DNA from: Rhodobacteraceae bacterium SB2
Lineage (GTDB): Bacteria > Pseudomonadota > Alphaproteobacteria > Rhodobacterales > Rhodobacteraceae
DNA: 64,000 nucleotides
Reading direction: 5' to 3'
Assembly: GCA_001642945.1 (NCBI GenBank)
Contig: LGRT01000023.1
Span: 244,908-308,907 of the forward strand
The notes below the pieces were generated by a model that saw only the letters and a program-made list of their open reading frames with translations, did no database searches and was not told where the DNA came from. The stretch's first letter is position 1; each line of letters begins with the position of its first letter. Of the stretch, positions 58,018-64,000 are shown one piece after another. The position numbers and the translations under genes were made by a program.

Positions 58018-58896
58018 CTAGGCGCCATCCCAGCGCCGCAGCAACCAATACCATTGGTCTGGATTCTCCAATATCCGTTTTGAAAGGCTATCATTGAACG
58101 CCTGGGTCATGGTTGTGCTGTCCGAATGCGGAATTGCGGCTTCAAATTCAACATCAAATTCATTGCCATCGGCAATCCGCGTTCCAAAGGCCGGGATCAT
58201 TGGAATACCATATTTAATCGCCAAATTTGCCGCCGAAAGCGAGGTCAACGCATCCCTGCCCAAAAACGGAAGACGGGCACCGTCGGGATGTTTCTCATCT
58301 AACATAATGGCGATAACGCGCCCTGCTTTCAAATGCCGCACCAAAGCCCGTGTGCCGGCGCGCCCGGTCGACACGATTGGGTTTCCTGTTGCTTGAATGC
58401 CCGCCAGTAACCGCCTTTGATAGTGGCGATTGGCCTGCCGACGATAGACAGCACCAGTTTCTATACCGCGTTTTTTCAAAACCGCGCGGACCGCCTCCCA
58501 CTGACCAAAATGACCCGAGACAACAATGGCCCCCTTGCCCGCGGCAAAGGCCTTCTCCAATGTTTGCAAACCCTCGCCTGAAACGTGAAATTTATGCGAC
58601 GCGGCTTGAAATTCTTTCGAGTGATAAATTTCGAACAAGGTGCGCCCCATATGAACGCCCATACGCTGACAAATATTTAACCGCTTATCACGTGGCATAT
58701 CGGGAAAAATTTTCAAAAATTCACGTTCAAACCAACGCCGCGCAGGCGGGTACCAACGCAGCACCCAACCAATCGAAACCCCCAAAGCCTGCGACCGTCG
58801 CGCGAAACTTCTTCCACGTGAAAACGTTATGGCCGACAATAAGGGCAGATATTTGAAGTGATGCCAGGTGGCTCTTATCGAACGAAAAATCATCAC
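58018..58896 (-). CDS. Lipid A-type (LpxL/HtrB) acyltransferase
   Basis: A 292-residue acyltransferase of the lipid A biosynthesis family. The catalytic His-Glu motif is GHFGQWEAVRAVL, followed by YRRQANRHYQRRLL, and the GRVIAIMLDEKHPDGARLPFLGRDAL region is characteristic. An N-terminal hydrophobic helix is weak. It should transfer a secondary acyl chain to Kdo-lipid A precursors in the inner membrane. Confidence 0.9.
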   Translation of the reverse strand: MMIFRSIRATWHHFKYLPLLSAITFSRGRSFARRSQALGVSIGWVLRWYPPARRWFEREFLKIFPDMPRDKRLNICQRMGVHMGRTLFEIYHSKEFQAASHKFHVSGEGLQTLEKAFAAGKGAIVVSGHFGQWEAVRAVLKKRGIETGAVYRRQANRHYQRRLLAGIQATGNPIVSTGRAGTRALVRHLKAGRVIAIMLDEKHPDGARLPFLGRDALTSLSAANLAIKYGIPMIPAFGTRIADGNEFDVEFEAAIPHSDSTTMTQAFNDSLSKRILENPDQWYWLLRRWDGA

Positions 58897-59044
58897 CCCT
58901 TTTGAAGTTTTGCTGCAGAAATTTCCAGACTAAAAGAACCACCCTGTCGAAAAATTCCAATTTAATACGGTTTTTGAGGCCTTATTTCGTCTATGAAATG
59001 CTCTGAAGCTTAAAATTAAAGGGGCAATCAATCGCCAGAGCGGT

Positions 59045-59878
59045 TCATTGCAGCTGTTTTATAGAATAGGTTGGCGGCTGGCAGGCAAGGTCTTTTAACA
59101 GAGTTTTTAGAACCACATCGTGATCGGCGTTGGAAAACGCGCTGGCATACAGCCCCTTCTGTATCAAAACGCTGTCCCATCCGACGGCCTGCGCACCCGC
59201 AATATCATGTTCCAAACTGTCTCCAACCATTAAAAAACGCTGCGCCTGAAGAGAGGTCGACAAAGCCTGAAAAACTGGCCGATGCGGTTTTCCATAGTAT
59301 ATCACCCGCCCAGATCTTTGCGAATAAGCCCGCGCCAGCGCGCCTGCCGAGATCACCAAACCATGTGCGCGCGGGGAATGTTGATCAGGGTTCGAGCAAT
59401 AAATCGGCAAATCTGCGGCGAAAGCTTGATCCAAAACCGGCTGCCAATCTGCCAGTTTGGCCGCGTCTGGCAAGCCCATCAACAGCACCGCTTGAGCATT
59501 GTGCAACTCTGTCAGTTCAATAGGCAACCCCTCCGCCCAAGCCAACGCATCACCCTGCTCTCTTTCAATCGCGAAAAAATTACTCTGCGCAATTTTGCCC
59601 TGATCGATATCGTGCCATAAAGCTTCGCCGCTCGTCATAATTTGATTGAACAGTCCATTTGAAAACCCCATATCAGCGATCCTCTTGGCATTTGGCGCGG
59701 CGCGTTTGCCTGAATTTGAGAGCACGGATAAAGAATGCCCGGCCTTGGCGAGGCCAACCAGACAGTCAATCGCGCCTGCATATGCACAGCTGCCATCATG
59801 CAGAACCCCCCATTGATCAAAAACAATAGCGTCATATTTTTGGGCAATTTGCGCCAAACTGTTGATACATTGTGTCAT
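59045..59878 (-). CDS. HAD-superfamily hydrolase, NagD-like
   Basis: A 277-residue HAD phosphatase of the TIGR01459/NagD-like type. The catalytic region is DAIVFDQWGVLHDGS (DxWG rather than the usual DxDG), followed by VLSNSGKRAAPNAKRIADMGF, YCSNPDQH, and MVGDSLEHDIAGAQAVGWDSVLI. The family includes phosphatases of unknown substrate, and the second Asp is Trp in all members of this subgroup that I recall. The ATG at 59878 begins with the conserved N-terminus; the longer frame to 60007 is not supported. Confidence 0.87.
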   Translation of the reverse strand: MTQCINSLAQIAQKYDAIVFDQWGVLHDGSCAYAGAIDCLVGLAKAGHSLSVLSNSGKRAAPNAKRIADMGFSNGLFNQIMTSGEALWHDIDQGKIAQSNFFAIEREQGDALAWAEGLPIELTELHNAQAVLLMGLPDAAKLADWQPVLDQAFAADLPIYCSNPDQHSPRAHGLVISAGALARAYSQRSGRVIYYGKPHRPVFQALSTSLQAQRFLMVGDSLEHDIAGAQAVGWDSVLIQKGLYASAFSNADHDVVLKTLLKDLACQPPTYSIKQLQ

Positions 59879-60417
59879 AATATAGATAATCCGTTTGATT
59901 TTGGGCCATATTTTTACGTTTAATATAGGCTCTATCACCGCATCGCAAATTAATGGGAATAACAGAAAAGCTGAATAATCAATTTTTGGGAAACCCAAAA
60001 ACCCCATCGGGCTTTTGGCGAAACCTTCTGTAGATCACGGAAAAGACAGGCTGAGCCGGTCTGTATAAACAGCTAGGCCCCGGGCAGGAATTATGCAAGC
60101 TCTAGCGAGTAAATTGGCTGTGTTTATCACACACTTATCTGCGTAGACGCGAATAAAGGCGGCATCATAAAACCTGCGCCACGCAAGCGGGTATTTTGTT
60201 TTGGGGTGATAAGACCGCAAATACTTTATCGCTTTTATTTCAAAATCACTTCGACGCCGCGCTGAATGCACACTCCATAGGTCTGGCGATCACCCCAATC
60301 CCGTAAGGCCGCTTGCAACATCAAAAATAAGCTGCATACTCGCCACGCTCGAGAACTATGTGGGATCAGCGCTGCAACCGCTCTGCCAATCCCGTTGCAA
60401 TAAATGATGGAAATTTT
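59879..60417. other. Intergenic region with no recognised gene
   Basis: In this 539-bp divergent gap only short frames occur; a 78-codon one on the minus strand (60035-60271) has no ribosome site or recognised product. No RNA gene or conserved operator was identified by eye. It must contain the promoters for both flanking genes. Confidence 0.5.
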
Positions 60418-60813
60418 ATGAAACGAATGATTTGTGGGGTGATTGTAAGTTGCCTCTTAGCGTCCGGCGCACTCGCTCAAACCCGCTACTTTTTATTCCC
60501 AAGCGAGGTGCCCGCCTTCACCGTGCAATACGCCCGTATGGTAAATGTTTTTGGAATTGCCCATTCCGTTCAAACCAGCGATGCATATGGTATTCAATTT
60601 TCGCTTTCCGATAAAAGTGAATCGATCAACGTTGTCTTTCCGGGCCCCTTACCGGAGGCGTTCGAAATCGGAAGCCCCGTTGTTGTTCAGGGCGAATTTG
60701 ATGGTGAGCGTTTCAAGGCTACCACCATATTAGCACAATTTTCCGGCGAGTATTTCCCCATAGCTGCCCTGGATGAATTGCGATCTTACGGCGTATTAAT
60801 TGAGAAGAACTGA
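60418..60813 (+). CDS. Exported CcmE-like OB-fold protein lacking the heme-binding histidine
   Basis: A 131-residue protein with a cleavable signal peptide ([16 protein letters not shown], residues 6-20). The rest follows cytochrome c heme chaperone CcmE: [9 protein letters not shown] corresponds to LFYTPGEI, then [32 protein letters not shown] matches [25 protein letters not shown], and [13 protein letters not shown] matches VLAKHDENYTP. The covalent heme-binding His of CcmE is Phe108; the axial Tyr position is kept as Tyr112. It is not a normal CcmE. The real ccmE should exist elsewhere in the genome. GATGGA precedes the ATG. Confidence 0.7.
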   Translation: [131 protein letters not shown]

Positions 60814-60982
60814 GCCTGTCTAAATTGCGCCTGCCGCGTTACGCTGCGGCCCAAAGCTATGCTGGGCAGCTAGTATAGACAGGCGTCGTACATCTTTCCA
60901 GATTATCAAAAACGCGCCTGACCTGGCGCCGAATAGTTGGTTGAGCTGAAAAACAATCTGCCCTGCATCGCCAAAACGCAAC

Positions 60983-61744
60983 CTAGTCGAAAAGGCTTTC
61001 GCTAATGCGCCGCGCAGCGGATTGGAGCAGTTCTTTGCTCTTGATGGCATCGGATATAGTCACGCGCTGCGTTGGACCATGAAAGGCAAGCGCCGCAATA
61101 TAGCGATTTTTTGGATCCGTGACAGGCACTGCAATCGCAACCATATCATCCATAAACTCTTCTTGATCAAGCGCGTAGCCATTCTTTCGAACTTGAGCAA
61201 TCTCAGTCAAAAGAGTTGCTGTTGACACATGGGTGTTTTGGGTCATCGCTTGCAGATGCAGCGTTGCTAAAAAACTTTTCAGTTTGGCCATCGGAAGGCT
61301 CGCCAAAAATGTCTTCCCACTGGCAGTGCAATGAAAGGGCACCCGCGAGCCGATTGGCAATTGGATCCGAAACGCCCAACCGGTTTCGACACGGTCCAAA
61401 TAATCCATGCCGGTTTCACGCGGCACCGCGAAATTCACAGTTTCCCCAACCTCTTGCGCAACATCCAATAATATTTGCCGCCGCATGATGTGATCGCGTG
61501 AATTATAAAGCAATCCCGCGCCAATTTCACGCAAACGGCGCGCAACTTGATATTTTTTGCTGTTGCTCAAACGGGTGATAAACCCAAACTCTTCCAGCGT
61601 GGCGCATAAACGATGTACTGTCTGTTTGGGAAGGTTCAACACAGCATTGATCTCGGTCGCCGTCATCGGGCGGTCGCTTTTGCCAAGCACTTCAAGGATT
61701 AGTAAAGTGCGCAAATTGCTTGGGGTTTCTGTCGGGCTCTGCAT
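60983..61744 (-). CDS. IclR-family transcriptional regulator
   Basis: A 253-residue regulator. The N-terminal winged helix (residues 10-65: LLILEVLGKSDRPMTATEINAVLNLPKQTVHRLCATLEEFGFI) and the C-terminal effector domain (YLDRVETGWAFRIQLPIGSRVPFHCTASGKTFLA, GYALDQEEFMDDMVAIAVPV) are typical. It is divergent from the GMC oxidoreductase, with 117 bp between the starts and a dyad there, so it probably controls that gene. Confidence 0.93.
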   Translation of the reverse strand: MQSPTETPSNLRTLLILEVLGKSDRPMTATEINAVLNLPKQTVHRLCATLEEFGFITRLSNSKKYQVARRLREIGAGLLYNSRDHIMRRQILLDVAQEVGETVNFAVPRETGMDYLDRVETGWAFRIQLPIGSRVPFHCTASGKTFLASLPMAKLKSFLATLHLQAMTQNTHVSTATLLTEIAQVRKNGYALDQEEFMDDMVAIAVPVTDPKNRYIAALAFHGPTQRVTISDAIKSKELLQSAARRISESLFD

Positions 61745-61787
61745 GGGGGCTCAAACCGGTTTTCTTCAAGAAAGTGATTTACATGTA

Positions 61788-61828
61788 TCTCGAATCATAG
61801 TTAGCATGAATTCTGCATGAATTCGAGA
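61788..61828. promoter_or_regulatory. Dyad and direct repeats in the IclR/GMC divergent gap
   Basis: TCTCGAAT (61788-61795) and ATTCGAGA (61821-61828) form an inverted repeat with a 25-bp spacer. Within it, GCATGAATTC occurs twice in tandem (61804-61813 and 61815-61824). This is the likely site for the IclR regulator. Confidence 0.55.
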
Positions 61829-61861
61829 ATAAAAGTCTCATTATTTGATATTTGGAGTTAT

Positions 61862-63460
61862 ATGAGGTTCGATTACGTCATTGTTGGTGCGGGTTCCGCA
61901 GGATGCGCCCTTGCAAATCGCCTATCAGAAGATGGGCGGTATAGTGTTGCGTTGATCGAAGCTGGGCCGCGCGATACCAGCCCTTGGATCCATATTCCGG
62001 TTGGCTATTTTCGAACCATGGGTAATCCCAAAATGGATTGGTGTTACGAAACCCAAGAGGATGCTGGGATCGCCAATCGGTCGATCCCATGGCCACGTGG
62101 GCGGGTCCTTGGCGGGTCCAGCTCGATTAACGGCCTTCTCTACGTGCGTGGCCAAGCCCAAGATTATGATGGCTGGGCGCAGATGGGCTGCACGGGCTGG
62201 AGCTGGAGCGATGTTCTTCCCTATTTCAAACGGTCCGAAACCTGGGAAGGCGTGGATCAAACCGGACTGCGCGGAAAATCGGGGCCGCTTTCGGTTCAAA
62301 ACTCAAGATTAACGCGGGATGTGGTTGATAAATGGGTCGATGCCGCGGTGGATGCCGGATATAAGCGTAATCCCGATTATAACGGCGCCGATCAGGAAGG
62401 CGTTGGATATTTTCAACTGACCATGAAAGGGGGGCGGCGTTGTTCTTCCGCTGCGGCTTATTTGGCCCCCGCGCGTACGCGCAAAAACCTGAGTATTATC
62501 ACCGATGCACAAGTCGAAAAAGTGGTGATCGCTGAGGGGCGCGCCACCGGCGTTCAAATTCGCCGGCATCAGCGGGTTGAAACTATTTCGGCAAACGCCG
62601 AGGTGATCCTCAGCGCTGGGGCCATTGGTTCGCCGCAGCTTCTCATGCTTTCGGGCATCGGCGCCGGAGGCGAACTTAGCGCGCATGGCATAGAGGTTTT
62701 ATCAGATCTTCCCGGTGTAGGTAAAAATCTGCAAGATCATCTACAGGCCCGTCCAGTTTTTAAAACTACGCTCAGCACCATGAATACCGAAATCAACAGC
62801 TACTTAAAAAAAGGCTTGATTGCGGCCAAATACGCGTTCACGCAGCGCGGCCCAATGACGATGGCCGCCAGTCTTGGAACCGGCTTCCTGAAAACCGAAG
62901 CGCATTTAGAAACGCCAGATATCCAATTTCATATTCAGCCCTGGAGTGCCCTAAAACCCGCGGATGGGCCGCATAAATTTTCGGCTTTCACCGCTTCTGT
63001 TTTGCAACTGCGCCCGGAAAGCGCTGGGCATTTAACGCTGAGCTCGGCCAATATCGACGATCACCCAGAAATTCATCCAAATTACCTGTCTACGGACACA
63101 GACTGCCGCACAATCGTGAAAGGCATTCAAATCGCGCGCCGGATCGCGCAGTCAGAACCGCTAAAATCTCATATCACGGAAGAATATGCCCCCGGAGTCG
63201 GAGTTGCCCTAGAGGATGAGGTAGCCACCCTGGAGTGGGCGCGTCAAACGTCAGTTACAATTTACCATCCAACCGGCACCTGCAAAATGGGCATCGATCC
63301 GATGGCGGTTGTGGATCCGTCGCTTAAAGTAAAGGGCATTCGCGGCTTGCGCGTTGCTGATGCCTCAATCATGCCGCGCATCGTCAGCGGCAACACGAAT
63401 GCACCTGCGATCATGATCGGCGAAAAAGCCAGTCAGCTGGTGTTGGAGGATGCATCATGA
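61862..63460 (+). CDS. GMC-family oxidoreductase, choline dehydrogenase-like
   Basis: A 532-residue FAD enzyme. The ADP-binding motif is DYVIVGAGSAGCALANRL, GMC signature 1 is in WPRGRVLGGSSSINGLLYVRG, signature 2 is AGAIGSPQLLMLSGIG, and the C-terminal catalytic His region is YHPTGTCKMG with GNTNAPAIMIGEKASQ. This group oxidises alcohols such as choline or polyethylene-glycol-like compounds; the exact substrate is uncertain and no betB/betI are adjacent. GGAG precedes the ATG at 61862, chosen over a longer frame. Confidence 0.93.
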   Translation: MRFDYVIVGAGSAGCALANRLSEDGRYSVALIEAGPRDTSPWIHIPVGYFRTMGNPKMDWCYETQEDAGIANRSIPWPRGRVLGGSSSINGLLYVRGQAQDYDGWAQMGCTGWSWSDVLPYFKRSETWEGVDQTGLRGKSGPLSVQNSRLTRDVVDKWVDAAVDAGYKRNPDYNGADQEGVGYFQLTMKGGRRCSSAAAYLAPARTRKNLSIITDAQVEKVVIAEGRATGVQIRRHQRVETISANAEVILSAGAIGSPQLLMLSGIGAGGELSAHGIEVLSDLPGVGKNLQDHLQARPVFKTTLSTMNTEINSYLKKGLIAAKYAFTQRGPMTMAASLGTGFLKTEAHLETPDIQFHIQPWSALKPADGPHKFSAFTASVLQLRPESAGHLTLSSANIDDHPEIHPNYLSTDTDCRTIVKGIQIARRIAQSEPLKSHITEEYAPGVGVALEDEVATLEWARQTSVTIYHPTGTCKMGIDPMAVVDPSLKVKGIRGLRVADASIMPRIVSGNTNAPAIMIGEKASQLVLEDAS

Positions 63461-63561
63461 CTTTTGCAACCCCGCTTCACAAAGTGGATATCATGGCAAT
63501 CATGAACAAAACCCACTTTCAATTTCTGTCGGGACAATCCCCTCGGCCATGGCAGCGATAA
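63457..63561 (+). CDS. 34-residue ORF, possible gene start cut by the IS element
   Basis: An ATG overlaps the GMC stop (ATGA) and opens MTFATPLHKVDIM..., but the frame ends after 34 codons, near where the IS3 element begins. Coupling to the upstream gene suggests the true start of a gene disrupted by the insertion. The product is too short to recognise. Confidence 0.35.
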   Translation: MTFATPLHKVDIMAIMNKTHFQFLSGQSPRPWQR

Positions 63562-63635
63562 ATAATGATATGAGGGAAACTGTCTTAGCCCCCTAGAACT
63601 GTGCCAGTATATTTTGGCAAAGGGAGTAAGGAAAC

Positions 63636-63923
63636 ATGGCTCGAAAGCGTTATTCTGATGAAGATGTGTTGAAGTTATTGCGCGAGATTGATGTTCATTT
63701 GCACGATGGTTTGGACGTTGTGAGTGCGTGTCGCAAAGCTGGGATTTCAGATAAGAGTTATTATTACTGGCGCAAGAAGTTTGGAGGTCTTTCTCGTTCA
63801 CAGGTTTCTGAGATGAAATTGCTCAAGAAAGAAAACGAGCGCTTGAAGAAGATCGTCGCTGACTTGCAGTTAGACAAGGTGATCCTGAAGGAGAGCCTTG
63901 ATCATCTAAAGCCGCGGGCCTGA
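63636..63923 (+). CDS. IS3-family transposase OrfA
   Basis: A 95-residue protein with a helix-turn-helix (residues 5-50: RYSDEDVLKLLREIDVHLHDGLDVVSACRKAGISDKSYYYWRKKFGGL) and a leucine-zipper-like C-terminus (MKLLKKENERLKKIVADLQLDKVILKE), exactly the layout of IS3-family OrfA. GGGAGTAAGGAAAC precedes the ATG. It normally acts together with OrfB as the OrfAB fusion transposase. Confidence 0.93.
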   Translation: MARKRYSDEDVLKLLREIDVHLHDGLDVVSACRKAGISDKSYYYWRKKFGGLSRSQVSEMKLLKKENERLKKIVADLQLDKVILKESLDHLKPRA

Positions 63924-64000
63924 CGCAGGCTCAGCTTCGTCAGGCCGTTCTTCATACGCGTCAAAAGCTGGATATTTCTGAGCGGCGTGCTTGCGCTGTT
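63902..64000 (+). CDS. IS3-family transposase OrfB, start only
   Basis: The -1 frame relative to orfA is open from 63902 to the window end and reads LTQAQLRQAVLHTRQKLDISERRACAV, the usual OrfB beginning. Fusion to OrfA by frameshift is likely in this family. A slippery A-AAG occurs at 63908-63911, but the site is not proven. The catalytic DDE part lies outside the window. Confidence 0.75.

Larger units (their letters stand above)
63600..64000 (+). mobile_element. IS3-family insertion sequence, 5' part
   Basis: The orfA gene at 63636-63923, a typical IS3-type small ORF, is followed by the start of orfB in the -1 frame and runs to the window edge. The exact left end is not set, since the terminal inverted repeat cannot be paired without the other end; candidate sequence lies between about 63560 and 63635. 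Confidence 0.75.

Noticed and set aside
60035..60271. 78-codon minus-strand frame
   Set aside because: No ribosome site or known motif, and it sits in a promoter region for two divergent genes.
63433..63801. 122-codon minus-strand frame at the IS boundary
   Set aside because: It is opposite the GMC end and orfA, and has no supported start.
1..64000. CRISPR arrays, rRNA, tRNA, prophage
   Set aside because: I looked for regularly spaced repeats, cloverleaf-like segments and phage structural genes and saw none. The arm-domain protein is not accompanied by other phage genes.

Overview
The window reads as a chromosomal segment of a marine Roseobacter-group alphaproteobacterium (Rhodobacteraceae sensu lato). 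The basis is gene content and style: a MaeB-type malic enzyme fused to a phosphotransacetylase-like domain, monomeric isocitrate dehydrogenase, TctABC and sitABCD transporters, an AraD-type keto-deoxypentonate dehydratase, an alphaproteobacterial LexA box, and base composition near half GC by eye. Species assignment is not possible from the sequence alone. No rRNA, tRNA, CRISPR array or prophage was seen. The only transposable element is the start of an IS3-family element at the right edge.

Layout. 1-5.7 kb: a beta-oxidation operon on the + strand (acyl-CoA dehydrogenase cut by the window edge, GST, thiolase, cupin, FadB/FadJ-type bifunctional enzyme), followed by an EamA exporter and an acyl-CoA ligase. 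8.4 kb: a membrane protein that looks like an M48 peptidase that has lost its active site. 9.5-14 kb: a tightly overlapped nucleoside salvage operon on the minus strand (cdd, deoA, deoB, add, upp). 14-17.5 kb: a VOC/cupin protein and maeB, divergent around a perfect 18-bp palindrome. 17.5-19.5 kb: an ECF sigma operon with an EF-hand protein, a one-TM candidate anti-sigma factor and a small periplasmic helical (Spy/CnrX-like) protein. 19.6-29 kb: mixed housekeeping genes, including DUF983, NUDIX, an LexA-box-controlled ImuA-like gene without imuB/dnaE2, an MFS transporter, metG, a YdcF-like protein, a DUF6641-like protein, and a protein made of an integrase arm-type domain with no recombinase domain. 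29-36 kb: icd, a thioesterase, a methyltransferase, and an amino-sugar cluster (ROK kinase and nagA) with a decayed GatZ/KbaZ remnant between them.

36.9-54 kb: accessory catabolism. A compact minus-strand operon carries a TctABC importer, an enolase-superfamily sugar-acid dehydratase, a 2-keto-3-deoxypentonate dehydratase, a GntR regulator, a PdxA-like dehydrogenase and an alpha-ketoglutarate semialdehyde dehydrogenase. Together these predict uptake of a sugar acid, probably a pentonate, and its conversion to 2-oxoglutarate. A GntR-type palindrome sits just upstream. Next come a probably frameshifted outer-membrane-like protein, a second GntR gene, and a divergent PotABCD-type ABC transporter with a hydantoin/Asp-Glu racemase. 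54-58 kb: the sitABCD manganese/iron importer with Mur/Fur-like boxes. 58-64 kb: a lipid A-type acyltransferase, a HAD hydrolase, an exported CcmE-like protein lacking the heme-attaching histidine, an IclR regulator divergent from a GMC oxidoreductase, and the IS3 element.

Most genes are ordinary members of known families. The most unusual items are the CcmE-like protein with His replaced by Phe, the EF-hand/ECF sigma operon, the LexA-boxed orphan ImuA-like gene, the integrase arm-domain protein, the pseudo-M48 protein, and the decayed or frameshifted genes at 34.5 kb and 47 kb.
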